This document shows positions 1 to 7,722 of a DNA stretch of 64,000 bases, piece by piece. Every line of letters starts with the position of its first letter. Positions within the stretch are counted from its first letter, which is position 1. The DNA is taken from positions 94,629-158,628 of the forward strand of contig CAJUST010000005.1 of the NCBI GenBank assembly GCA_910589105.1. The letters run 5' to 3'. The notes beneath the pieces were generated by a model. It did no database searches. It was not told where the DNA came from and saw only the letters and a list, made by a program, of their open reading frames with translations. A program made the position numbers and the translations under genes. The DNA is from an uncultured Lachnospiraceae bacterium (GTDB taxonomy: Bacteria > Bacillota > Clostridia > Lachnospirales > Lachnospiraceae).

Positions 1-796
1 CGGGCTTTTCTTTTTGTTTAAAATTCCCTGCTGCAATCTTCCGTTTCATTAAGCAATTATCCACAGACACTTGCTTTTCTGAGACTGTTTTCCCCGAAGG
101 AAACACCATTCCAAGTATTCCTTGTTTCTTAATTTCCTTAATTGTTTCCATTGGGTTTTCAGAAACAGCCTGCGGTTTTTGCGGCATCTGATCTGTCTGT
201 TTTGCCACGTCAGCCGAAACCGCATCTTTCTCCTGTTCCTGCTGCCTGACAAGATCCTCTATCGCATTTTGGGCATCTGCAATATACACATCTGTATTGA
301 CTGTTTGCTCCTGTTTGTCTGTCAGATTTTGAATCCCCTTTAGAATCTTTTCTGCCGCCCGTTTTCCTAATTTTTGTTTCATGCTGTTTGCCGCCTGAAC
401 TTCAAACACCTTCCCATTTTCATCTGTAATCAGACGGTATCCCACACATTTTGCATCAAAACCATTCATTCGGTACAAGTTGACGCCACACACATTTTCA
501 TATCCATAGAAATTATCCGTAAAGAATGCCTCCAATTCTTCTTCAACCGATTCTATTTTTAACGCATTGCCCCCAAATCCCCCGTCATAAAGAAACAGTT
601 GGCGCTCCTCTAACAGTCCCGCATGATAACCGGCAAAAAGCGATTCTGCCGCAAGATTTGCCCATTCTTTTGCATCTGACTTTAACCCATAAAACCGCGC
701 AGACTCCAAAAGAGCCAAAATTAAAACCGCCAAAACCGGAAGCGCAATACAAAGCGGAACTGTAACAGAAGCTTCCATTTTATATGCGTCCCTCAT
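1..796 (-). CDS. Tad-locus pilin-like membrane protein, DUF5702-like (C-terminus cut by window edge)
   Basis: The frame is open from an ATG at 796 to the left edge, giving 265 residues without a stop. The N-terminus reads MRDAYKMEASVTVPL followed by a hydrophobic stretch (about residues 10-26), the TadE/pseudopilin-like pattern of a short positive leader, a Glu and then one membrane helix. The rest is soluble, acidic and Gln/Lys-rich. The start overlaps the stop of the upstream Flp1 pilin gene by ATGA, so translation is probably coupled. Such proteins sit at the end of Tad loci in Lachnospiraceae and are annotated as DUF5702; a minor pilin or assembly role is inferred from position. The C-terminus is missing, so length and any C-terminal domain are unknown. 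Confidence 0.7.
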   Translation of the reverse strand, partial: MRDAYKMEASVTVPLCIALPVLAVLILALLESARFYGLKSDAKEWANLAAESLFAGYHAGLLEERQLFLYDGGFGGNALKIESVEEELEAFFTDNFYGYENVCGVNLYRMNGFDAKCVGYRLITDENGKVFEVQAANSMKQKLGKRAAEKILKGIQNLTDKQEQTVNTDVYIADAQNAIEDLVRQQEQEKDAVSADVAKQTDQMPQKPQAVSENPMETIKEIKKQGILGMVFPSGKTVSEKQVSVDNCLMKRKIAAGNFKQKEKP

Positions 797-963
797 TCCA
801 CTGCCTTAGCCTTCTTTTCCACTGAATCCAAAAGATCTTTAACTAAAGCCTGAAGCTGTTTCCGAAAAATGACAACCGCCCCAATTAAGACCACCAGTAT
901 TAAAATAACTTCCACAACCCCGTTTGCATCTTCTTCCATCAAAAATTCATTCCATTCCCTCAT
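793..963 (-). CDS. Flp1-type IVb pilin (major Tad pilin candidate)
   Basis: A 56-residue protein starting MREWNEFLMEEDANGVVEVI. An upstream in-frame ATG exists at 987, but a GGAGG at 971-975 lies 7 bases before the ATG at 961-963, so the shorter start is chosen. Glu-Glu-Asp-x-x-Gly-Val-Val-Glu-Val precedes one hydrophobic helix (about residues 15-31), the Flp1-like pilin signature in which prepilin peptidase cuts after the Gly and Glu sits near position 5 of the mature pilin. A Lys-rich amphipathic tail follows. It is the probable fibre subunit of the Tad pilus encoded upstream. Only one Flp gene is visible. Confidence 0.85.
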   Translation of the reverse strand: MREWNEFLMEEDANGVVEVILILVVLIGAVVIFRKQLQALVKDLLDSVEKKAKAVE

Positions 964-1025
964 AAAATTTCCTCCATTTTTCTTCACACTACATTATTCC
1001 ATTTCCAATGCTTCCTAAACTTCTC

Positions 1026-2309
1026 TTAAAATACGCGGATCGATAAAAATGCCGGAATAATCACAATCGCCATAACAATAAAAAGCATTAACATCATAGG
1101 AATCAGCATTTTTGTCCCAGCTTCCTCCCCAAATTTCCGCGCCGCATTTTTCCTCTCTAAGAACACTCTGTCCGCTTCTTCATTTAACTGTTCCATTAAC
1201 TTACAGTTTCCCATTCTCTGCCCCGAAACCAACAGCGACACAAGTTTCCGGTATGGCTGCAAATCACATTTTTCTGAAAACCTTTGATATGCCCGTAATT
1301 CACCAATGCCATTCTCCAATTCACAAATCATCTGATTTAATTCCTCATATACTAATTCTTCTTTTCCTCCCGCTTGTTTTCTTCTTTGGTACATCTGATT
1401 CATTTTTCGCAGGCCGCCCGGTATCGTCATGCCTGCTCCAAGCAGTAAAGACAATTTACTGACAAACTCAGGATAAGAAAGCAACATATTTCTTTTTCGT
1501 TTTTGTAACTGTTTTTCTCTCTGCTCTTTTGCGGCATATGCCGACGCAAAAGCCGCCAATATGCCCAACAATAGAATTTCTATCGATTGATACGAAGAAA
1601 CTTCCTGCCATGTCGCCTTCTGCCCGTCTATTTCATTTGGCAATTCCACATAGGGATTTGTCTCGTCCTGTAATCCTATCTGCTTTTTAATTTCACATAA
1701 CACTGCTTCTTCCCTGCTTTTTGCCAAGGGCTGTATTTGAAATGAAAAACGGTAAATATCTTCACTTTCCCCACAGCTCAACGCTACAAACGCTTCTATT
1801 TCTTCTTTTTCCTGTCCCAATGCCTCTTGAAAAATCGTCCCTTCCGCTGAAATCACTTCTTCATCTGAAAACAGCCATTCCGCCAAGACCTCTCCGTTTT
1901 GATAAGAGCCGGATACATTTGGATTTGAAACAATCTCATTTAAAGATGCATTGCTTCCACAAAACGTATCCTGAATTTCATCTATCGCCGCTTGAATCCG
2001 TTCTAATTCTTCCGAAGGTTTATATTTTCTCTCCGGAATCAAAAGCGTCACCGGATATGTTATTTTTTCCTTTTCCAAACAAACGGATGCCTCTGTTTCC
2101 AATTCTCCTTCATTTGGAGGATTTCTTTTTACCAGCCCCGATGCAATTCCCTCAGAAGAAACTCCAGACAAAACTTCAGCTAAAATCCCAAACAAACCAA
2201 AGATAAATAAAATTCTACACGGACTACGGATATATTGCCAAAATGCCTGTTTTCGCAAAACTGCCATTCCCAATAGCAGAATCAAACAAACTCCTACACA
2301 TAAAACCAT
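1026..2309 (-). CDS. TadC-like type II secretion F-domain membrane protein with large extra domain
   Basis: A 427-residue inner-membrane platform protein of the Tad pilus. The C-terminal third (about 270-427) is a GspF/TadC domain with the Lys-Leu-Ser-Leu-Leu-Leu-Gly-Ala-Gly motif and a final membrane helix. Two hydrophobic helices open the protein (about 1-18 and 32-48). Between them and a third helix (about 244-262) lies a soluble segment of nearly 190 residues, absent from usual TadC proteins of about 300 residues. It starts two bases after tadB ends, so it is cotranscribed. The pairing with TadB as heterologous platform subunits is family knowledge; the role of the extra domain is unknown. 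Confidence 0.85.
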   Translation of the reverse strand: MVLCVGVCLILLLGMAVLRKQAFWQYIRSPCRILFIFGLFGILAEVLSGVSSEGIASGLVKRNPPNEGELETEASVCLEKEKITYPVTLLIPERKYKPSEELERIQAAIDEIQDTFCGSNASLNEIVSNPNVSGSYQNGEVLAEWLFSDEEVISAEGTIFQEALGQEKEEIEAFVALSCGESEDIYRFSFQIQPLAKSREEAVLCEIKKQIGLQDETNPYVELPNEIDGQKATWQEVSSYQSIEILLLGILAAFASAYAAKEQREKQLQKRKRNMLLSYPEFVSKLSLLLGAGMTIPGGLRKMNQMYQRRKQAGGKEELVYEELNQMICELENGIGELRAYQRFSEKCDLQPYRKLVSLLVSGQRMGNCKLMEQLNEEADRVFLERKNAARKFGEEAGTKMLIPMMLMLFIVMAIVIIPAFLSIRVF

Positions 2310-2311
2310 CG

Positions 2312-3091
2312 TTACACTTCAACCTCCAAAATTTTCAATCCCAGATAAAACGATATGCCATAGAGCGCTACCGCTGCCGTCATAATGCAAATCCCAAACA
2401 AATTTCCATATAATTTTCCAATAAATTCAGGAGACGTCATACGGAAAAACAATAAAATTCCAAGCGGAACAACGCACATTACTTTCTGTTCCAACGCTTT
2501 TTCCGCCATCACTGTATGGATCTCCTCAGTGACTTCGATTTTGTCGCAGATCCTCCCAATCGATGTATTGATAATATGAATAAAATCCCCGCCTCCTCTT
2601 TTTGCATAGCCGAAAATCTCAACAAAATTTTCAATATCTTCACTCCCACTGCCTTTTGCAAAATCAAAAAGGATACGCTCCAAAGGCTCTGAAAGACTTA
2701 ACCGTGATTCCAATTCACAAAGCCTTCCGGCTAAAATAGATTCCCCGCCATATAGTTGTCCAAAATTATGTAATCCTATCAAAAATGACCGCTCCACAGA
2801 ATTTCCAGCGGCTAATGCTCCACTTACCGCATACATATAATCTTTAAATTCTAAATTAAGCTGTTTTAACTCCTTCTTTTGCCGTAATTGTCGCAAAAAT
2901 CTGCCAGACAAAAAATATAGAAGCGGAAAATATCCCATACCCCAAAGCGAATTATAAAATAAAAATGCAATTAAAAGACTTCCCGCCAATGTAATCTCAA
3001 ATTGAAACAAAAAGTTCCGGTATGCTAAAATCCGGCAGACTTCCACTTTTCCCTGTGCAATAATTCCCCCACTTTTTCCCATCTTCCACAT
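2312..3091 (-). CDS. TadB-like type II secretion F-domain membrane protein
   Basis: A 259-residue platform protein of the Tad pilus with hydrophobic helices near residues 28-65, a central T2SSF domain (about 75-200; note GALAAGNSVERSF) and two C-terminal helices. The start at 3091 has a strong GGGAGGAAAGG at 3093-3103 and lies 67 bases inside the end of tadA, in another frame, an unusually long overlap. Followed directly by tadC. Function: inner-membrane base that couples TadA ATP hydrolysis to pilin extrusion (family knowledge). Confidence 0.85.
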   Translation of the reverse strand: MWKMGKSGGIIAQGKVEVCRILAYRNFLFQFEITLAGSLLIAFLFYNSLWGMGYFPLLYFLSGRFLRQLRQKKELKQLNLEFKDYMYAVSGALAAGNSVERSFLIGLHNFGQLYGGESILAGRLCELESRLSLSEPLERILFDFAKGSGSEDIENFVEIFGYAKRGGGDFIHIINTSIGRICDKIEVTEEIHTVMAEKALEQKVMCVVPLGILLFFRMTSPEFIGKLYGNLFGICIMTAAVALYGISFYLGLKILEVEV

Positions 3092-4236
3092 ACCTTTCCT
3101 CCCATTTCTCCAGATTCCACAAACTTAAACAACACATTCAACTTAATTTCCCCATCTTCAATTCCATCCAGCTCTGTAATCTCTAACACTTTACGGCTTT
3201 TATCCCGCATCCTCCCCAAATGAATCAATAAATCAATTCCAGATGCAATCTGTCCGCGTACCGCCAAAACAGGAAGCTCCATTCCCATTAAAACCATCGT
3301 TTCCAAACGGGAAATCATATCACGCGCGCTATTTGCATGACCCGTCCCAAGGCTTCCTGAATGGCCTGTATTATTTGCGCTTAATAAATCGACTGCTTCT
3401 GCGCCGCGGCATTCACCCACAATAATGCGGCTTGGACGCATCCGAAGGGCAGTTCGAATCAATTCACGGATTCCTATGGAAGAAACTCCTTCAAACCCAG
3501 CCGTCCTTGTTTCAAGCCGCACCAGATTTGAAATGCCATTTAACTTTAACTCCGCAGAATCTTCAATCGTAATTACACGTTCTTCTTTCGGGATAAAATC
3601 AGATAACGCATTTAGAAACGTCGTCTTACCGGAACCCGTTCCACCCGAGATAAATATGTTATATCCGGCAATGACTGTTTTTTCTAAGAAAAAGACAATT
3701 TCTTTTGATAAAGAGCCATAGGCTAACAGCTTTTCCATATTCATCGGCTCTTTCGAGAATTTACGGATAGAAATGGCAGAACCATCTAAAGAAATGGGAT
3801 TTAATACAATATTCACTCTTGATCCGTCCAAAAGCCTTGTATCTACAATCGGAGAAGCTTCATTTACCATTCTGTTTCCGGCGGCGCAAATTGCCTGAAT
3901 CAAATCCGCCAATTCCTCCTCTCCTGAAAACGTCTTGCCAAAGAGATGCAATCTTCCTTCCTTTTCATAAAAAATCTGCATAGGCCCATTCACTAAAATC
4001 TCAGTCACACCCTCATCTTCAATTAATTCCTGAAGCGCCCCAAATTTGCGGAAAGAAGCAAAAACTGCTTCCATACATAATTTCCTTTTCTGAAAAGAGA
4101 GAAGATGCGATTTATCTTTTTCCTGAAGTTTTTCCTCAATACAGTATCTTAATTCCCGATCCGAAAGCTCCCTGCTGCGTTCCATTTCCTGCAAAACTTC
4201 TTCTTTTACCGTCAAATAAAACTCTTTTTCAGTCAA
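3025..4236 (-). CDS. tadA: Tad pilus assembly ATPase TadA/CpaF
   Basis: A 403-residue secretion ATPase of the VirB11/PulE superfamily. Walker A GGTGSGKT is at 198-205, an Asp box (TIEDSAEL) at about 223-230, Walker B region RIIVGECRGAE at 270-280, and the His box GHSGSLGTGHANS at 291-303. The N-terminal 70 residues match CpaF-type proteins. It powers pilin polymerisation at the cytoplasmic face of the membrane. The start overlaps the TadZ gene by 8 bases and the end overlaps tadB by 67 bases, so the locus is one transcriptional unit. Confidence 0.95.
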   Translation of the reverse strand: MTEKEFYLTVKEEVLQEMERSRELSDRELRYCIEEKLQEKDKSHLLSFQKRKLCMEAVFASFRKFGALQELIEDEGVTEILVNGPMQIFYEKEGRLHLFGKTFSGEEELADLIQAICAAGNRMVNEASPIVDTRLLDGSRVNIVLNPISLDGSAISIRKFSKEPMNMEKLLAYGSLSKEIVFFLEKTVIAGYNIFISGGTGSGKTTFLNALSDFIPKEERVITIEDSAELKLNGISNLVRLETRTAGFEGVSSIGIRELIRTALRMRPSRIIVGECRGAEAVDLLSANNTGHSGSLGTGHANSARDMISRLETMVLMGMELPVLAVRGQIASGIDLLIHLGRMRDKSRKVLEITELDGIEDGEIKLNVLFKFVESGEMGGKVCGRWEKVGELLHREKWKSAGF

Positions 4237-5239
4237 ATTCTACCCCTCCATACAATATGGAGCGGATATAATCTCCCATACTGCCATATAATCCATTGTC
4301 TAAAGGGTTTCCATCTTCCAAAAAGGACATACGTTCCGGCAAAATCAAGCGGTTCATGTTTGTTTTTGTGTGTTCACCCTCTTTTTCAAGATATTGAAGA
4401 AACTCCTCTAACCTGTAGTGATTAACCACTCCTTCTCGCCCTAAACAGTAAAAACTTCCAAAAACCTGTATCATTTCCGCAAAACCGAGGAACACCATGC
4501 CAAAATCAATAAGAATGGCATCATACCCACTTCGGTTTCTAAGCTCAAGCAGCAACTTTTCAAACAAAGTCTTAGAAATCTCCGATAAATGCTCCGGATT
4601 TACCACCGGAGGAATATAGTCAAAATCCCGATAAGTCTGCCGAACACGGTGCAATTCAGCGGCAAAATCATGCCCTTCCTGCATCATTCCATAAAGCAAA
4701 TCCCCAATATCCTCCGAAGCTTTTGTATTTGTCAACCAATAAAACCCACTATGCTCCATTAAATTCAGATAAAGCACTTTCTGAGATTCCGCTAAAATTT
4801 GAGCCATTGTCATACTAAACACCATCTGACTTTCATGGCAGACTGGAGAATAAACGCCAATTAACTTCGCTATCTGCTCAGGATAAAACATATTCTCCTC
4901 CTCCTGCTGCCAAAGCATAGAAGAAATCTGGCAAAACAGCTTCTTAGCCGATTGATACTTAGGGACAAACAGACAATCCGCCAACGCATTTTTCCTCAGC
5001 CCTTCACTAAGAAGAATTTTTTTCGAACGAAACGGATAAGATTCCATCATCTCCCAAAACCCAGCCGTCAAAACAACTGCATCAAACATAACCCCCTCCC
5101 GTTCCTTCTCTGCAAATAAATCCACATTCGAAAACGTCCAAATTTTAAAAAACATTTCCTTTTTACGAACCAGATACCCTTTTAACCGTTCCAAATACGC
5201 TTCTTCTTCATCTAAAAAAGCAATTTTTAATTGAACCAC
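4229..5239 (-). CDS. TadZ/CpaE-like pilus localisation protein with degenerate P-loop
   Basis: About 336 residues: a receiver-like N-terminal domain (KIAFLDEEEAYLERLKGYL, about 3-110) followed by a ParA/MinD-like domain. Where ParA proteins have a Gly-Lys P-loop, this one reads GVYSPVCHESQMVFS, with no Gly-Lys-Thr; the downstream DAILIDFGM keeps the Walker B-like strand. Atypical P-loops are known among TadZ proteins. GTG at 5239 is preferred over GTG at 5245 because GGAGG lies about 7 bases before it and only one base before the other. The role, placing the Tad machine in the cell, is inferred from the family and its position before tadA. Confidence 0.78.
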   Translation of the reverse strand: MVQLKIAFLDEEEAYLERLKGYLVRKKEMFFKIWTFSNVDLFAEKEREGVMFDAVVLTAGFWEMMESYPFRSKKILLSEGLRKNALADCLFVPKYQSAKKLFCQISSMLWQQEEENMFYPEQIAKLIGVYSPVCHESQMVFSMTMAQILAESQKVLYLNLMEHSGFYWLTNTKASEDIGDLLYGMMQEGHDFAAELHRVRQTYRDFDYIPPVVNPEHLSEISKTLFEKLLLELRNRSGYDAILIDFGMVFLGFAEMIQVFGSFYCLGREGVVNHYRLEEFLQYLEKEGEHTKTNMNRLILPERMSFLEDGNPLDNGLYGSMGDYIRSILYGGVEFD

Positions 5240-5261
5240 CCACACACCTCCATCTTATCCG

Positions 5262-5765
5262 CTACCCACAAAACAACGCCGCCACTGCGCCAAACAAAAC
5301 CGGAACAGCAAACGCAAAAGAAATTTGTTCTTCTTCATATGGCGGCTGATAAGGCTCAATCTTCCCACAAGAAAAAATCCCCGCCAAATACCAAAACGCA
5401 TACTGCATCCTCTGCCACCGCCTTCGATCAACAATCAGACAAAAAGCAGATCCAGCTCCTGCCGCCAAAAAACCATAAACTATACATTTGCACAATTCCT
5501 GAATTGTAAGTATACTGCCCATCATGGAAAATAATTTGATATCGCCTGCCCCAAGGACACGCATTTGAAATAAAAGATAAAAAAGAATAATAGGAACCGA
5601 TATGTTCCTAAGAAAAAAATATATGCCTTCAGCATGATGCTGTAACACTTGGAGACATCCTCCAAAAACCATGCCCAAAACAATCAGCCTGTTTGAAATC
5701 TTACCAGACCGAATATCCTGTCCCGCCGCTAAACTCAAAAAAGAAAACAGCAGAACCAACTTCAC
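5262..5765 (-). CDS. Prepilin peptidase (A24 family, TadV/CpaA-like)
   Basis: A 167-residue polytopic membrane protein. The two catalytic Asp motifs of A24 aspartic peptidases are present: AGQDIRSGKISN near residues 14-25 and GAGDIKLFS (GxGD) near residue 72. It lacks the N-methylation domain of larger PilD proteins, as in TadV/CpaA, and presumably processes the Flp1 pilin and DUF5702-like protein encoded downstream. The start used is a GTG with a modest GGAAG-type ribosome site, so the exact start is uncertain. It is the first gene of the Tad cluster. Confidence 0.88.
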   Translation of the reverse strand: MKLVLLFSFLSLAAGQDIRSGKISNRLIVLGMVFGGCLQVLQHHAEGIYFFLRNISVPIILFYLLFQMRVLGAGDIKLFSMMGSILTIQELCKCIVYGFLAAGAGSAFCLIVDRRRWQRMQYAFWYLAGIFSCGKIEPYQPPYEEEQISFAFAVPVLFGAVAALFCG

Positions 5766-5869
5766 ACTTCCAACCCACCACCCACCTTTCTGTTATTAAC
5801 CATTATTATAAATAACTTTCCGAATTCTGTCTACCACTTTCCAATAAAATTATTAACTTTGTGAAATAT

Positions 5870-6142
5870 TCACAACAAATTATAAAACAAAATCCCATAA
5901 ATCAACGCAAGACCGCCTGTACCAAGGCTTCCGACCGCCAAAATATTAATCGGATTCAATCCCGCCGAAGCCTCAATTCCCGCTCTCGCCAACAACAAAT
6001 TAATCATATAAATCGCCATAATCCCCAGAACCATGCGGACAACAAAATTCAAAAAAATCTCCGCCTTCCTCCTCAAAAACCCAATCGCCAACACCAAACA
6101 ACAAATCCCCGCCAGCGCCAACGCCCCAATTTTAATATCCAT
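5870..6142 (-). CDS. bofA: BofA-like sigma-K processing inhibitor family protein
   Basis: A 90-residue membrane protein with hydrophobic segments near 7-22 and 30-52 and the BofA hallmark GLNPINILAVGSLGTGGL near 62-79. GGGGAG lies upstream of the ATG. In spore formers BofA holds the SpoIVFB protease inactive in the forespore membrane until pro-sigma-K is cleaved; many Clostridia carry it next to recR and yaaL. Here yaaL lies on the other strand beyond 1.3 kb of repeats, so the usual pair is split. Family call is firm; participation in sporulation is not shown by this window. Confidence 0.82.
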   Translation of the reverse strand: MDIKIGALALAGICCLVLAIGFLRRKAEIFLNFVVRMVLGIMAIYMINLLLARAGIEASAGLNPINILAVGSLGTGGLALIYGILFYNLL

Positions 6143-6258
6143 AAAAAACTCCCCGTCCTATCTTGATACAATCTATGCTTATCCCCATGACAATATACCT
6201 GCAAAAGAGTTTTCCACAAAATTAAAAATAATCCACCCTTTCCAAATAATAACCAATC

Positions 6259-6690
6259 AATCTAACTCCAAATCATGCTCCCTCACTTAATCAAGTTCCA
6301 ACTTACATTATTTTTATCACTATAAAACTCTATAAAACATATATATCTAATCTACGCAATCAAATTTTTACATAGTCCACCTTTTTCATATATAAACCGT
6401 TCAATTCTACTCCATACCATGATCCCTCACTTAATTTAATTCATAGATAAAATATTTTCATCACTATTAATCTCTTAAGAAACATACTTATCTAATCTAA
6501 ATATTGAGTATTTTAAATAAACTCCTTTTCATAAAATAACCAAACAACTCTACTCCATACCATGATCCCTCACTTAATCAAATTCATACATAAAATATTT
6601 TATAACCATTAATTCCTCAATAAGCATATATCTAATTTAAACATTCAATACCCCTTTAATCAAAATAAGACTATTCCAACTAAGACTAAG
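6259..6690. repeat. Three degenerate tandem copies of an approximately 145-bp unit
   Basis: Copies begin near 6259, 6409 and 6551, each opening with a version of TCTACTCCATACCATGATCC then CTCACTTAAT, followed by an AT-rich tail containing a shared TATCTAAT. The second and third copies are nearly identical over their first 35 bases; the first has several substitutions. The third merges into the shorter repeats. No coding capacity. Confidence 0.75.
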
Positions 6691-6710
6691 TTTTTCAAAT
6701 CCTATTAAAA

Positions 6711-6892
6711 CTTTTCCATTCAAATAAAATTACCAAACATAAAACTTTTCAATCAATATCAAAGCTTTTCCATTCAAATAAATTACCAAACATAAAACTT
6801 TTCAATCAATATCAAAGCTTTTCCATTCCTATTAAAAACTTTTCCATTCAAATAAAATTACCAAACATAAAACTTTTCAATCAATATCAAAG
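6711..6892. repeat. Three near-identical 54-bp units
   Basis: Units at 6711-6764, 6765-6817 and 6839-6892 start CTTTTCCATTCAAATAAA and end CAATCAATATCAAAG. The first and third are identical and the second lacks one A. A 21-bp linker containing a related CTTTTCCATTC element separates units two and three. Shorter decayed relatives (ACTTTTC, GCTTTTC spaced at about 20-30 bases) continue to about 7080. Confidence 0.85.
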
Positions 6893-7122
6893 CTTTTCAA
6901 ATCTTATTTAACCCATTTCAATAAAAACAAAACTATTCCAATCAAAATAAAACTCTTTCAAACCAAAATACTTTTCAAACCAAAATAAAGCTTTTCAAAT
7001 CTCAATAAAACTTTTCCATTCAAAATAGGATTACTCCAAACAAAACAAGTTTCTTCCATTCAAAACATACCTATTCCAGCCAAACCAAATCTCAGTGTCC
7101 CACTCCCAACAACATAGTGAGT

Positions 7123-7361
7123 GAGAGTTTGTATCCGAATAAGCTTTTGGTTGTTAGCTTGTGATTGGATTTAGAACATCTTAGCAGTCCCGCCCAAAAA
7201 TCAGGAATCCGCGGACAGGACGTCCGCGGAAGTCCTAATACGCCATGGAAGGCGTTTTTAGGACGGTTCCGCCCGTCATTCAAAGAAAAAACGGGACTGC
7301 TTAGAAGTTCTTAATCCATGAACACCCTAACAAGCAAAAGCTTATTCGGATACAAACTCTC
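7123..7361. mobile_element. 239-bp palindromic, MITE-like element with 26-bp perfect terminal inverted repeats
   Basis: The ends 7123-7148 and 7336-7361 are exact reverse complements over 26 bases (left end GAGAGTTTGTATCCGAATAA). Complementarity continues imperfectly inward for about 45 more bases to GGGACTGCTTAG near 7300. The centre has two further hairpins: TCCGCGGAC with its complement near 7210-7232, and GTCCTAATACGCC with an imperfect complement near 7232-7266. GC content is well above the flanks. No transposase is present. A 63-codon minus-strand frame across it looks like a by-product of the palindrome. Confidence 0.7.
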
Positions 7362-7470
7362 AGCCACCCCCAATTATTTCTAATTTCTCCCTCTTTTCCG
7401 TATACTATCCCCCTCAACTGACTATAATTAAAATATAAGTAAACAGGCTCATAAGAAAGTGGGGATTATT

Positions 7471-7722
7471 ATGAAACGAATTTTCAAAGAAAACAAACAA
7501 AGCAACAAACGCTACGAACTGTTATTAGAAGATTTAGACCGCACAAAACACGATCTGGATTCCGCATACAAAAATCTTTCGAACGCAGTTGAGCCGGATT
7601 TAATCGACTGCTATATCTATGAAGTGCAGTCCGTTCAAATGCGTTATAAATTTCTGCTGGGCAGGGTAAAACAAATAGAGGATTCTTATGCAAAGAATCC
7701 CCTAGAATTTTCCGGTTCTTGA
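7471..7722 (+). CDS. YaaL-like DUF2508 family protein
   Basis: An 83-residue charged helical protein, MKRIFKENKQSNKRYELLLE at the start, with the DUF2508 core NAVEPDLIDCYIYEVQSVQMRY at about residues 40-61 (split here only as a pointer to that span). An in-frame GTG at 7459 exists, but GTGGGG at 7459-7464 better serves as ribosome site for the ATG at 7471. Function unknown; in Bacilli and Clostridia the gene usually sits between recR and bofA. The last 37 bases overlap the end of fliS on the other strand. Confidence 0.8.
   Translation: MKRIFKENKQSNKRYELLLEDLDRTKHDLDSAYKNLSNAVEPDLIDCYIYEVQSVQMRYKFLLGRVKQIEDSYAKNPLEFSGS

Larger units (their letters stand above)
6143..7470. other. Gene-free, repeat-rich region between bofA and yaaL
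   Basis: About 1.3 kb, strongly AT-rich up to about 7080 with many purine/pyrimidine-biased short runs, then a GC-richer palindromic element at 7123-7361. No open frame with a ribosome site or family resemblance is seen. It holds three copies of an approximately 145-bp degenerate repeat, three near-identical 54-bp units and the palindrome, listed separately. A TATAAT at about 7423 upstream of yaaL may be part of its promoter, but no convincing -35 was found. Confidence 0.7.

Noticed and set aside
55..64. TTATCCACA DnaA-box match near the left edge
   Set aside because: It falls inside the DUF5702-like coding sequence, far from the origin, and single matches are expected by chance.
6143..7080. 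CRISPR array
   Set aside because: The repeats are long, degenerate and adjacent, with no regular unique spacers and no cas genes in the window.
7092..7283. 63-codon minus-strand frame across the palindromic element
   Set aside because: It lies wholly in the inverted-repeat element, has no ribosome site and its sequence follows from the hairpin structure.
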